20,888 nt of DNA from assembly GCA_003427395.1 (NCBI GenBank), contig BFEA01000638.1, positions 412,928-433,815 of the forward strand. The letters are read 5' to 3'. How positions within the stretch are numbered: position 1 is the first letter of the stretch; the number at the start of each line of letters is the position of its first letter. Below are positions 1 to 9,774 of the stretch, in pieces. The notes below the pieces were generated by a model. That model was not told the origin of the DNA. It saw only the letters and a program-made list of their open reading frames with translations, and did not search any database. Made by a program: the position numbers and the translations under genes. This DNA comes from Chara braunii. Its lineage: Eukaryota; Streptophyta; Charophyceae; Charales; Characeae.

Positions 1-92
<92 letters not shown>

Positions 93-104
93 TCACTCAC
101 TCAC
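1..104. repeat. Compound microsatellite (CT)n-(AC)n-(ACTC)n
   Basis: Positions 1-44 are pure (TC)n, 45-88 pure (AC)n, and 87-104 (ACTC)n. The tetranucleotide combines the two dinucleotides, so it probably arose at their junction. The array runs off the left edge of the window. Confidence 0.98.
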
Positions 105-649
105 CTGCTCTCACATACGCAGGTGCACGGAAGCACACACACGCACACAATTTTTTTCTTTTTTTTTTCCTAAAAACGTTTCGCTTTAGGCCACTAAAGG
201 AGTGATATGAGCATCCCTTTATAGTGGACTTCCGACAGAATGATCCTGTCTATATTAGTGGGGAGAGGCACTTGCTGGAAAACGGGTCCACCGTCTCATG
301 CACATTGTGAATGAAGCACCAGCCGCGACCCCATGCACACTCACTTTTGGAGTTGTGTATAGCAAACATGACAAAACATAAACACATCATATTCACTACC
401 GTACGCCTCCTTTTTGCTCCAAAATGGTCGTTGAAGGGTGTTAGAATTATAGGCAAGTGCTTTTAGGGGGGTGGTCAGTCCTTGCAACGCAGAACTGATA
501 CTGGCTGCGGTACTGGGGAAAACCGAAACAGTGCGCGATCCACAGGGCCTATAACGCAATTTTTTTTCAAAGGACATTGACTTACTGTGAGGGCACGATT
601 GCGCAACCCGTAGTTTGTTTGCCAGCATGTGGAATTAAAAAATTAATTC
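105..649. other. Unique sequence without recognisable gene
   Basis: Mixed-composition DNA with a short T tract near 150-168. Two overlapping minus-strand open frames of 68 and 95 codons lie here (250-456 and 341-628). They show no recognisable motif and are of a length expected by chance. I see no RNA gene or mobile-element end. Confidence 0.6.
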
Positions 650-660
650 AGAGAGAGAGA

Positions 661-832
661 GAGGTCACAAAAAAAAAAATAATAATAATAATAATTATGC
701 CGATTGTTTGCAAGTGATCTCTCTCTCTCTCTCTCTCTTAAACAACCGACATAATTAATTTTGTCATCTCTCTCTCTCTCTCTCTCTCAAACAACCGGCA
801 TAATTAATTTTTTTTGTGTGTGTGTGTGTGAC

Positions 833-833
<1 letters not shown>
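661..833. repeat. Three-copy repeat cluster, one inverted and two direct
   Basis: A roughly 25-bp core (AAACAACCGG followed by CATAATTAATTTT) occurs at 740-768 and 789-833 on the plus strand and in reverse complement at 661-709. The first and third copies match further out, through an A/T or GT tract to GTGACC and then into (CT)n or (GA)n. This gives inverted-repeat arms of about 49 bp separated by about 80 bp that contain the middle copy. (CT)n tracts of 20 or so bases separate the units. This is directly visible; the origin as hairpin-mediated duplication or a tiny foldback element is inference. Confidence 0.8.

Positions 834-896
<63 letters not shown>
832..896. repeat. (CT)n microsatellite
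   Basis: About 65 bases of nearly pure (CT)n with one T interruption near 845. Confidence 0.97.
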
Positions 897-898
<2 letters not shown>

Positions 899-1357
899 CA
901 TCTCCTCCTCTCCTTGAGAGCCAAAGGTTGTTCCTCTGATGATTCGTTAATGGTGCTACACAACTAAAAGTGCTTCAGGGTGTGCACCCCCCCTTATTTC
1001 CCAGGCTGAAAAAACCAGAATGATGATAACCTATGCTATCCATGCTACACCGTGCCCCCCTCTCTTTCTCTCTCTCTCCCCCACTCATTCCTTTTTCTCC
1101 TCTCTCTCCCCCTCTCTCTCGCTCGTCAGCGCTCTCTCTTTCACCCATGAATGTTTATACTTCATATTTGCCTCCTTCGACACTTGGAGCAAAAGGTAAA
1201 AAACTTGCAGTTATGCCCACCACATATTTTATGTACTATGATGCAAGACGTTTCCACGTCACACAACACCAAGATATTCATGACAAGCAAACAACATGGT
1301 GCGAGAGGTGAGGTTTCGTTCCCTACGTACATGGGGTTGTCGTGGCCATACACCCAT
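897..1357. other. Unique and pyrimidine-rich sequence, no gene seen
   Basis: Positions 1057-1141 are a degenerate CT/CCT-rich tract. The rest is unique. Open frames crossing this segment translate the CT or AC repeats and do not look like genes. Confidence 0.6.
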
Positions 1358-1373
1358 CACACACACACAGACA

Positions 1374-1432
<59 letters not shown>

Positions 1433-1443
1433 ACACACACACA
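1358..1443. repeat. (AC)n microsatellite
   Basis: About 86 bases of (AC)n with a few AG and AT interruptions. It is open in several frames on both strands, which produces false His/Thr-rich and Val/Cys-rich open frames. Confidence 0.97.
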
Positions 1444-1532
1444 TAGCGAACATGACAAACTATGGGTTATGCATTCGTACTCTCACGGTAAGTCAATACC
1501 CTACGGGTCTCCTCCCATAAAAGTTTTTAAGA

Positions 1533-1941
1533 TTACATTTGTACCCCATTTACAGATGGGAATACCCGCTATACCCAGTCCAGCCCCGAGCTTGCATCTA
1601 TCTATACCCAGACCTTGTCTGACCTAAGGTAATACCGTACTTCTCCCATGCGCCGACTTACACGCGTACCCAATCTCACCGACTCTTGGTTGGGGAGCAA
1701 AAAATTATGCTTATGCTCATGAAGCAGCAGGGAAAATTGCGTGTGCACATAATTTGTTTGGGCACGAACATACTTTGAGCATTCTTGAAGTTGGGTGTAA
1801 CTGAAATTTTGCGATACCAACCTTGACCCACCACTGTCATGCAAACAATTTGCACAAACCATTTATCAGATACAAATGCAAGTAGGGCACCGAGACTGGG
1901 TGTAGTGGGTATCTTCACCTTTGAATGGGGTACAAATGCAA
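1533..1941. mobile_element. Possible foldback or MITE-like element with long imperfect terminal inverted repeats
   Basis: The left arm at 1533-1580 (TTACATTTGTACCCCATT...) matches the reverse complement of the right arm at 1894-1941 (...AATGGGGTACAAATGCAA) at most positions with little or no gapping. Weaker matching continues inward to about 1605 and 1868, including a shared CTTGCAT block, giving arms of about 73 bp around a 263-bp middle. No coding capacity is evident. I could not identify a convincing target-site duplication, so the outer ends and the class are uncertain. A chance inverted duplication is the alternative. Confidence 0.5.
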
Positions 1942-2471
1942 TTTTCCTTTGTTTTCTTCGTTTACGAAACTTACAGAGACTTTCAAGATGAAGCTTGAAA
2001 ACAACATACAGTTGAGGTCGGGATGTCTATTATTGTGAAGGCCTACGAGTATCAGGCCTATGCAAGGGACATAGGGGAGTGGGGTGCGTAGTACTGGATT
2101 TGCACTGTTACATTTTTGTCCGACGTCACGACCGAGTATTGGTTGCTGAACTTTTTTTTTTTTTTTTTTCGTTAATCGCTCTATCTTGCTTTTGGTCAAA
2201 ATAATTTTCACATCCACTGAAGATTTGCAAAAGATGAGGATCCGACATTGGAGTTTATTCTTTTTTTTTTCTTAACGATATTCCCGCCATGTTGAGCGAC
2301 AGATGTGCGTGGTCACCCGAGATGGCACTACAGACCGATCGTTGGGGATGGGGGGTGGTCTTACAGTTGGGGAAGAAGTAGGGATGGTAGCAACCATTTT
2401 CTGACGCGGTTGCCCTCTCAAAGGTGTGATTATGTCGTAGGGTGAACACGACTATCTCGTAGGGTTATGCC
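1942..2471. other. Unique sequence without recognisable gene
   Basis: Contains T tracts at 2152-2169 and near 2261-2271. The motif TCGTAGGGT and variants recur at 2434-2475 just before the GTAG microsatellite, probably the seed from which that repeat grew. No gene or element end is recognised. Confidence 0.55.
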
Positions 2472-2497
2472 GTAGGTAGGTAGGTAGGTAGGTAGGT

Positions 2498-2564
<67 letters not shown>

Positions 2565-2580
2565 NAGAGAGAGAGAGAAA
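2472..2580. repeat. (GTAG)n-(GA)n compound microsatellite with an ambiguous base
   Basis: (GTAG)n at about 2472-2498 passes into (GA)n at 2500-2580. Base 2565 is recorded as N, the only ambiguous base I noticed in the window, so the repeat length is probably not reliable. Confidence 0.97.
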
Positions 2581-2739
2581 GGAAACAAATTTTGATTTTT
2601 TGTGAGAGTACTTACATGTGATTGAGCGTGAGCTCTACTTGTTTTGAGTTTTGGCTTTAATAGGTAGTTGCTTTAGATACTCGTCATGCATTAGAGCTAT
2701 AAGAGTTAACTCAATTTATGCATTTTTTGAATAAGCTGA

Positions 2740-3330
2740 TTTTTCATACTTAGTTATGGATCAATTTTGGGAAGCCACTTTTGGCAACAGAAGTGTTGCC
2801 GAAAGTTCTGCAAATCTAAGGAGTTGGTCAAATTTTGTCTTTACAAATTTTGACTTTTGTATGAGTTTTATATCTGGCTCAGTAAATATTTGAGAAACCT
2901 ATTTTTCTAAAGGAGATCTTGCCCAAACTTTTTCTAAGTCAGAGAGTTCGACAAAAATTGAATTTGTAAAGTTAATATAATTTTCAGAGCTCATATTGAG
3001 CTTTGTATAAATTTTGGAAATACGTTTTTTTTTCTAAGAGAGGTAGTGCCAAAATTTTTACAAATTAAAAAAAAAAAAAGTTTAATTTTATATTAGCAGA
3101 GTTCAAATTTTGTCCTTAAATTCATATCTGACTTGGTATAAATCTAGAAAACTTATTTCTCTAAAGAAGATGTTGTCCAATTTTTTACTAATTCAAAGAG
3201 TTAGACAAAATTTGACTTTGTAAAGTCAAGTATCACTTTCAGATTTCATATTCAGCTGAGTATAAATTTTGAAAAGTTTTTTCCTCCAGAGGGAGTGCTG
3301 TCAAAATTTTCATAGTCAGAATTGATGAGT
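2740..3330. repeat. Decayed AT-rich tandem array, about 124-bp period
   Basis: A recurring landmark of the form (G)TATAAATTTTGGAAA appears, with variation, near 2761, 2879, 3004, 3137 and 3259. Each is followed by a T-rich block, a (G)TGTTGCC/TTGCCC/AGTGCC/TTGTCC/GCTGTC block about 35-50 bases later, and then AGTTNGACAAAATTTGACTTTG-type sequence in the better units. Spacings of 118-133 bp define about five units. Divergence is high and poly-A/T indels are common, so this looks like an old satellite fragment. Boundaries are approximate. Confidence 0.7.
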
Positions 3331-3861
3331 TAGATTATATTTTATTAGGAAAAACTTTGGTGATTCACCTTGTATTGGGAAGATCCGGACATAATTTTCC
3401 TTATTCTTTTAGAATCCATTGAGATCTCGTTTTAGACTTAGCCTTGAGAGAAATTAAGTGAGATGTAATATAAAAGTTTAATCTTCATGCACTTAAAGGT
3501 AGTTTAAGGAATTGACGTGTATTGTACTGCATGTCCTCTTTAATCGTTTTGATTCAAGATTTGACTAGTTTCAGTCCGATTTTGCGAGGATTATCTTCCG
3601 TTATCTTTTGATAACATGTTGGTTATCGATCTGTCGGTTTCCAACTCAACTCTAATTCATTCCCGATACTCAACCTAAGGCCTTAGTCCCTGCAGGTTGA
3701 ATTATTTCTTTTGAAATTTTTACCCAGACTTTTATTAAATGACCATTTAGAAAGGATTGAGTGCTTTCTTTTTGGAATGATTGACAAAGGTTGAGGCTTG
3801 TATGAATAGGATAAAGGGTGTGAGTGCAGAGAGTGGTTCAAGTTGACGTCGTGTAATGCGT
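3331..3861. other. AT-rich unique sequence, no gene seen
   Basis: No open frame of note, no RNA gene and no clear repeat boundary. It sits between the decayed array and a 67-bp tandem duplication. Confidence 0.5.
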
Positions 3862-3990
3862 GGTCTATTCATGTTGAATCTTGGTATGATTGCATATATG
3901 TTTTATTAGTTGAGGTCCGGATTTGAAGGGTCTATTCATGTTGAATCTTGTTATGATTGCATGCATGTTTTATGAGTTGAGGTATGTGAT
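3862..3990. repeat. 67-bp tandem duplication
   Basis: GGTCTATTCATGTTGAATCT starts at 3862 and again at 3929. Similarity continues through ATGATTGCAT(A/G)(T/C)ATGTTTTAT(T/G)AGTTGAGGT. There are two units with about 90 percent identity over the conserved part. Confidence 0.9.
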
Positions 3991-5052
3991 CATGTGTATA
4001 TTTTGAAGGGGGATCACACTGTGATTGTGAGAGTGATCGCTTTATGTCCTACAATCGTATTATATTTATATCTTGTGTATTTATGCGGTCTACTTTGATA
4101 GTGCGTAAGGATTAAGCATGTTTGAATTGAGAGAAAAAGAAAATGTTTTTTTTTTCCAATTTGCTTCTTAGTATTTTTATAGTTGGACGTCAAGGTCCGT
4201 TGTGGATATTAAAGTCAAACCTCTTGACATGTTTTCTTACCTCTAATGATGGAGCCCCATTTCAAGGGTCAGACGTGTTTGGCCGCCACAAGGGGTTGAA
4301 GCCCACCTACCATTAACAACGTGAGATTAACCCCTCAAGATATGTGTCAGCTGAGACTTGAGTCTCGAAAACAACCCTCGGAGTTATTAAGGGCCTCATG
4401 ATTATGCGTACCACATAATACGCCGTCATCGTGACTGCTTGCGTGTTCATGCATGGTTAGTCAATATGACAAGGTCTACGTCCCCGCGACATTTATTGAG
4501 AGTCTCGCACGTGTCTTTCACTTATTTTGTTGTCAGAAGGTTATAGGTTGGATACAAAAAGAGACTGGGCGCGAAAAGCACATGAGAATTTGGTTTTATC
4601 CTAATGAAATGTATCTCGTGGTTAGATGGACCGTCCTAGTCGCCCAAGCAACTTTCGCATGTGGTCCTGTAGCTCGGCAGGAATACTCTTGTCGAAGGGT
4701 GGTGACAACCCCTTTGGGCAGAGGTTAGTTGTGTCTCGCGTGACCCCTATCATGTCGCAGAGGTTCGCGAGAGGTGTGGTTGGCACACTCAGCCAGAGCG
4801 GCAAAAGCTCCAGTGCGAAGAAAGTCCTGCAAAATCTTGCATGACATGGTCGGGAGGGTCCCCCTGCGGGATCAATGCGCTCGACGACGTTCGTAAATTG
4901 CTTTATCTTTCACGTAACAATCGATCGAATGAGACGTCGCATGGTTCTTTGAGCGTGGATTTAGGGTGATGCTTTCCAAGACTAAAGGATACATTGTCAG
5001 CCTTTGCATGATTCTTTACATACTTATCTCATGTATCATGATGTGAGAGGGG
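3991..5052. other. Unique sequence with overlapping short open frames, no recognised gene
   Basis: The sequence becomes GC-richer from about 4200. Two overlapping plus-strand frames of 91 codons (4453-4728) and 72 codons (4626-4844) and a minus-strand frame of 60 codons (4622-4804) all cover the same DNA. They contain no motif I recognise. Being open in several frames at once argues against any one of them. The block could be an unrecognised repeat, but I see no terminal structure. Confidence 0.45.
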
Positions 5053-5103
5053 AAAAAAAAAAAAAAAAGTGAGAGAGAGAGAGAAGCGAGAGAGAGAGAG
5101 AGA

Positions 5104-5142
<39 letters not shown>
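5053..5142. repeat. Poly-A followed by (GA)n microsatellite
   Basis: A16 at 5053-5068 is followed by (GA)n to about 5142 with interruptions AGCG and GGG. Confidence 0.97.
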
Positions 5143-5143
<1 letters not shown>

Positions 5144-6061
5144 ATATAGGTGCACACTTACCTCATGTGAATAGAACATACGGGAAAGTTGAATAGTATA
5201 TTCGTACGTTTTGTTTGGGGGAAGACTTAAGGAACACGGAAAAGTGATCAAAGAGGTTGAGTCTATGCAAAGCGCATGTCAAAGATTAAAAAAAAAACGG
5301 TTAAAGAGGAGAATCGGGAAAGTTGGAAATAATTGAACTGAAGCAAGGAAGCGCGCATGAACGTTAATAAAAAAAGAAAAAAAAATGAAAGCGACCCTTG
5401 AACATAGGTGGAGTCATAAGACTTACATGCCAGCACAAAAAGTCAAATCAAAGTCAAATGGAAAAAAAACATCAAAATGTAAAGTTGTGGGCTAAAGAAG
5501 TAGATGGAATGAGGCAGGGGAAAAACAACGAACATAGGTTTTTAGTTGTTGTACGTTTGTTATTCGGTGGACTCGTATTTGCTTTTTCAAAGCATATCAA
5601 GCAAATTTGTATAGCATTATCGAAGTTGAAGATTTTCGACACAGGAAAGTGTGCGCGTCAAAGCTCGAATCTCATGTTTTCCTTAGCGTAGAGAATATTG
5701 TAGCGAGTTGACGTTGCATTGGTGATATCCTTGTATTTGTATCTCAATTATTTATTGTTTCTGGAATATTGGCACTTCGTTTTCTAAATATGGGGGAGCG
5801 ATCGAGTACCGGGATAACTCAACTAGGTTTCAACTTGACATCTATGTGCATGAGAAATGGCAAGGTCCGAATCAAAGTCGGGGGGGTGTAGGAGAAGGGG
5901 GTCGTCATGGTCTTTGCCGACTTGATCATCACACGATTACAAACTGTTGAGAGGAAAATCAAGATCGAGGTCACGAGAAAGAAGACCAAGGTCTCGATTA
6001 CGCTCACTTTTACCTCCAACAAAAAAAATGGTTGAATCATATTATCCCATAATAGATAGGT
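5143..6061. other. Mostly unique sequence with weak coding-like open frames
   Basis: The plus-strand frame 5398-5691 (97 codons) is lysine-rich near its start and hydrophobic in the middle, without a recognisable domain. The plus-strand frame 5947-6138 begins with an Arg/Ser-rich stretch (RSRSRERRPRSR) and is also open in a second frame. Neither can be assigned. The segment leads into the coding-like stretch at 6062-6331 and may be part of the same decayed element. Confidence 0.4.
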
Positions 6062-6331
6062 GTGACCAACAACTGTGGATGTGTGGTGGAATTATTTTTC
6101 TCTACCAGGGAACCATGCTTGTACATTGTTTACAGTGAAACTAAAAAAATCACTACCTTGAGGCAAGTAGTTGATCGCCTAAAACAGCAGGTGATAAAGT
6201 TAATGGATAGATACGAGAAGAGCATGATCAATAGAAAGGAGGAAGTGGTGACCACGAAGTAGCTAAAAGCAATGGTTGACAAAACAACGAAAGACATCCT
6301 GATAAAAATGACGGAAAAAAAACTTCACTAG
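6062..6331 (+). pseudogene. Possible decayed coding fragment, coiled-coil-like
   Basis: One plus-strand frame reads 66 codons to a TAG at 6260-6262 and then another 22 codons to a TAG at 6329-6331. The segment from about residue 26 onward (ETKKITTLRQVVDRLKQQ..., then KLMDRYEKSM, then LKAMVDKTTKDILIKM after the stop) is highly charged, with hydrophobic residues at helix-like spacing. This is unlike the translated microsatellites elsewhere. The composition continues unchanged across the first stop, as expected if a CAG (Gln) codon had mutated to TAG. I do not recognise a family. A retrotransposon gag-like or other coiled-coil protein is possible, and chance openness cannot be excluded. Confidence 0.3.
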
Positions 6332-6861
6332 AGGTGCAATAGTACTATTTGCGCCGGCTTATAGTCGGGGCATGTTTGGCTTGTGACTATTAGGTCTGTG
6401 GAAGCAGGCCGTCAACCTGATTGCACGTGTCGTTTATTATTTCGGTCGGTACCATTGTCGATACCGGTGAGTCTAATCTAGACAACCCACTAGAGGTATA
6501 CCCCAACTTCCAGTATGCCATTCATTCATTCTACACTGTGAGCTTTCGAAGTACGGTCCAATATGAGTCAATCGTTGGTTATGTGTGGTCTTTTTTCATC
6601 TCCATCTTCACTTTTTTCCTCCTTCCCCTCCTCAACGGTTACCGGACATGCTATCCACGTAGTTCTTATTATGAAGGAAAGGGAGAGAATAAAAAGTCAG
6701 GTAATACAGGGCATTCAGTTGATCGAATTGCCTCAGACATTCAGGGCATTTGGTAAGAGGTGCGACAATTCGGCTCATGAAGTGTATGAGCTATCTGTTG
6801 TAAAGGGGACGTTAAAAAATATGATAACATTAGCAAAGATAGATACTTCTAAGCACGTTAA
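6332..6861. other. Sequence between two coding-like fragments
   Basis: The frame 6421-6756 contains VGTIVDTGES, which superficially resembles a retropepsin D(T/S)G(A/S) site but lacks the usual flanks. The frame 6563-6931 has a charged C-terminal half (MKERERIKSQVIQ...). Both overlap. If the flanking fragments are from a retroelement, this could be part of it, with frameshifts. The evidence is weak. Confidence 0.3.
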
Positions 6862-7176
6862 GACCCATACTCCAAGAGCAATTCGAATAGGTATAAGGGC
6901 ATCGTTGAAGTCCAAGAACACGAAGGTATAGGATTTAGGAATGAAGAAACCGATGCAAGGAGGGAAGGCAAAGCGACAGTGAAGTCCACCGTACGTCGTA
7001 CAAGGGGTCGACCTACGACTCCTCTAGATGGACGTTTGGATGACCGAACGTATTGGCCCCATACAAATGTGCCCCAGGCCACTGGGGGGGGGTCGAGGGG
7101 GAGTCAGGTACCCCCCATTCATATTTTTTTTAATTGTTTTTTCTTTGAAAATATAGAAAAAAAAATAAAAAAAAAA
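6862..7176 (+). pseudogene. Possible decayed coding fragment with a basic Arg/Gly-rich segment
   Basis: The plus-strand frame is open from just after a TAA (6859-6861) to about 7176, roughly 105 codons with no early methionine. It reads charged, non-repetitive sequence: SNRYKGIVEVQEHEGIGFRN, then ARREGKATVK, then a basic stretch VRRTRGRPTTPLDGR, and then WPHTNVPQATGG before a G-rich tract at 7084-7101. TRGRP resembles an AT-hook core, but one short motif is not diagnostic. It follows the charged frame ending at 6931 and may be its frameshifted continuation. It may be the tail of a retroelement polyprotein ahead of a purine tract. No family is recognised. Confidence 0.3.
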
Positions 7177-7210
7177 TGATTGATTGATTAATCGATTGAT
7201 TAATTGATTA

Positions 7211-7244
<34 letters not shown>

Positions 7245-7312
7245 CGATGTTGATTTATGATTGGTTATTTGTTTGATTGATTGATTGATTGGTTAATTGA
7301 TTGATTGGTTGA
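7177..7312. repeat. (GATT)n tetranucleotide array
   Basis: About 136 bases of TGAT/TTGA repeats with ATTA and ATCG variants, preceded by an A-rich tract. It is the reverse complement of the motif at 10692-10899. Confidence 0.97.
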
Positions 7313-7347
7313 GAAAAAAAAGAAAAAATGTTGATGTTAACTCAATG

Positions 7348-7575
7348 GGTGTGCATGTGTATGTGTGTGTGTGTGTGCGAGATGCGGTGGGAGCAGCAGT
7401 GAGGGATGCAGGGGAAGCGTGAGGGGGAGCAAGAGCCCGGGGGCAGTGGGAGCAGGAGGAGGGGAGGTAGCGGGAGCGGGAGGTAGTGGGCGCGGGAGCA
7501 GCAACGGAAGCAGGATGTGTGTGTGTGTGTGTGTGTGCGTTTGTGTGTGTGTCCATGTGTATGTGTGTGTTTGTG

Positions 7576-7611
<36 letters not shown>

Positions 7612-7660
7612 TGTGTGTGTGTCCATGTGTGTGTGTGTGTATGTATGTGTGCGTGTGCGT
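7348..7660. repeat. (GT)n arrays flanking a GGGAGC-rich minisatellite
   Basis: (GT)n with AT interruptions at 7348-7378 and 7515-7660 encloses a purine-rich G-run segment at 7379-7513 built from GGGAGC and GGGAGG(T/C)AG-type units. The long open frames across this block on both strands are translations of the repeat. Confidence 0.95.
7461..7496 (+). other. G-quadruplex candidate
   Basis: There are G runs of three or more at 7461, 7472, 7478, 7488 and 7494, with loops of 3-7 bases. This satisfies the usual G3N1-7 pattern on the plus strand. Folding is inferred, not shown. Confidence 0.6.
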
Positions 7661-8105
7661 GTGGATATGTACCATGTGTGTGTCACATGACTCATGCGCA
7701 AGTATGACACGTCATACTCATATTGCTCCGACCAGATATGCCGATACACTGTGAGCAAGGTGCAAGTCGTGGAGGCGATCTTTTAACGAGGCAGGGTAAA
7801 ACCATATCGTGTGTCCATTTGTGGTGAGGGCACAAAGAGAGTCATATAGTCGAAGGCAGTCAAATATGCGAAGGTAGTGAAACGAAATGAGAGGTTGGAG
7901 GGGACTCTTTTTCGAGGAGCAATCAAATACAGGCCACAACCTATTTTTCATCCATTGATCTAATAAAGTATATGCCCGCATTTTAGTTGTAATCCATAAC
8001 CGGCTTTCAGCAAACCATCCCTAAAAACGACCTTCTCATAAATATATGTGCATATCATTTCCAATAGATAGAATCCGCAATAGAAAGAAAGAAGTCAAGG
8101 ACAGG
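7661..8105. other. Unique sequence without recognisable gene
   Basis: Mixed-composition DNA between the GT array and the poly-A tracts. One 87-codon minus-strand frame (7718-7981) has no recognisable motif. Confidence 0.5.
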
Positions 8106-8138
<33 letters not shown>

Positions 8139-8163
8139 AAAACGAGAGAGAGAGAGAGATGAG

Positions 8164-8235
<72 letters not shown>
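8106..8235. repeat. Two long poly-A tracts separated by (GA)n
   Basis: A31 at 8106-8136, (GA)n at 8144-8159 and A72 at 8164-8235. No retroposed gene sequence is recognisable upstream, so these are better read as expanded homopolymers than as mRNA tails. The lengths are prone to sequencing error. Confidence 0.95.
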
Positions 8236-8236
<1 letters not shown>

Positions 8237-9736
8237 AAGAGAAGCGAGCAGAAAAGAAAGAAAAGTGAAAAACGGAAAAGAACCGAGGAGAGGACGACAC
8301 ACATATCGGGGAAATTTAAGAAAAAATGAAACCAGATTGCACCAATGACTCACTCAATCGCCATCATTACACCGTTAACATCGACCGTATATGACCAAGT
8401 AAACCATGCAGATCATGTAACAATAAAGTGAGTGCGAATAAATTGCAATACACCCTCAGGAGAGGGGACGAAAAAACTTTGATTACATCACAAACCTCAC
8501 TTTGTTGCCATTAACCGTTCATGTAACTTTTCATAAGAGAGGGTGAAAAAAAAGGGGGAATGAGGTAGAGAGAGGAGGATAGAGGAGGTAGTAAAGTAAG
8601 CGTGGGAGGAGAGGGAGACGGAGAAGGAGAGAAAGTCTGGCTTCGTCTCTATCCTCCAGATCCAATGTGCTCCTGTATCTGCACGGATTATCTTGCCGAA
8701 TCGCAGGAAGGGCGTGACAGTTCTTTGAAGCGCTTTTCTACCCCATGCCATGTGGGGTGTCATCAGAGGGAGGGGCATCTTCCATGGTTTTTGGAAGGTG
8801 AGGGAGGAGGTGAGGGGGTACGAGGGGGCATGTTACGTAATGGGGATGATAGATGGTTTTGGGGAGGGGAGGCTGGGGGGAGGGGGGGAGAAAGTTTATG
8901 CGGAGGGAGACAAGGAAGGGAGTAGATGAAGTAGAAAAACAAGAGGAAGGAGATAAAGGAAAGGAACGCTAATAAGGCGCATGAAGAAGTCTCTGCCACC
9001 GCTCTGGATTCCATTATCCTCACGTCAGCCAATTAATCTAGTAGGGCAGCGATATGCGACCAACTCATAAAATAGGCAACATCAGCTTGCGAGAAAACGT
9101 GTCATGAAACAAATGATCTCACTAATTAGAAGCACGAAGTGCTTATAAGAAGTGCAAAGAAAGATCCTCTCGAAGACGCATGCAGCAAAGAGTAGACCAG
9201 ATATGACGAGATTCGGAAATAGAGCGAGGAGAAAAATAAGAGCAAAAAAGGTGTTGAGCGCAGGCGTGAATGGGCATAGGCCGGGCATGCCAGGTTCGGC
9301 GGGAGAGGACACAGTGGTCTGCATGGCGTAAGGGTAAGGCACGACCAGACGTAGGATTGCGAAAAAATAGGAGGGTGGCTCACGCCAGGAGCATTACCAC
9401 CTCCGCCACCTCCCGATGTTCCTCCTCTTGGTCCCCATCAGCGAACAAGTCCATATCACGCATCGTCACACCACACCTCCGCAACGCTGAACCGGAACAC
9501 ACAGTGTTTCAACCATTGTCGGATCCAGTTACCGCACAGTGGCCTGATGAATAGTACACCCTGCGCTTTATTCTAATATAGTCGTCGCTTCATCGAGAAT
9601 AACATTTTTCCGATGCAAGACTCCGTTGCCGCCCACTCGTTTGATAGAATAATCCACCGGTTGCGAAAAAAATGGAGCAAAAAAATGAAGCAAAAAAATT
9701 GAGCAAAAAAAGGGAGAAAGAGAAAATGAGAGAAAA
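8236..9736. other. Purine-rich then mixed unique sequence, no gene recognised
   Basis: Positions 8520-8640 and 8780-8975 are strongly purine-biased on the plus strand, with many GGAGG/GAGGGG runs. Positions 8640-8770 and 8976-9660 have mixed composition. Open frames here (up to 107 codons) are Gly/Glu/Arg-rich translations of purine tracts or their Pro/Ser/Phe-rich complements. Around 9664-9716 the units GAGCAAAAAAA and GAAGCAAAAAAA recur as a short degenerate repeat. Confidence 0.55.
8861..8888 (+). other. Strong G-quadruplex candidate
   Basis: G runs of 4, 4, 6 and 7 are separated by loops of 1, 5 and 1 bases, all on the plus strand within 28 bases. This is a near-ideal intramolecular quadruplex pattern. 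Function is unknown and no gene lies nearby. Confidence 0.75.
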
Positions 9737-9739
9737 AAA

Positions 9740-9774
<35 letters not shown>
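9737..9774. repeat. (AAAT)n microsatellite
   Basis: About nine copies of AAAT, giving an open Ile/Tyr/Leu-rich minus-strand frame that is an artefact of the repeat. Confidence 0.97.

Noticed and set aside
1151-1627. 158-codon plus-strand open frame rich in His/Thr
   Set aside because: Its central part is translated (AC)n and the flanks have no motif. Dinucleotide repeats are open in most frames.
4626-4844. Ser/Arg-rich 72-codon gene
   Set aside because: Three frames on two strands are open over the same bases, with no motif and no supporting context.
5947-5998. SR-protein-like Arg/Ser domain
   Set aside because: Only about 17 residues, generated by a GAGGTC/GAGAAAG purine-rich stretch, with no RNA-recognition motif nearby.
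6421-6500. Retropepsin active site (VDTGES)
   Set aside because: The residue after Gly is Glu, not Ala/Ser, and the usual downstream protease motifs are absent. One tripeptide is not enough.
7342-7758. 138-codon minus-strand and 129-codon plus-strand open frames
   Set aside because: Both are translations of (GT)n and the GGGAGC-rich tract, open on both strands at once.
8106-8235. Poly-A tails of processed pseudogenes or LINE/SINE elements
   Set aside because: No gene-like or element-like sequence lies upstream and the A runs are interleaved with (GA)n, as in microsatellite expansion.
8036-8353. Phe-rich minus-strand frames up to 105 codons
   Set aside because: They are translated poly-A/poly-T and do not resemble membrane proteins.
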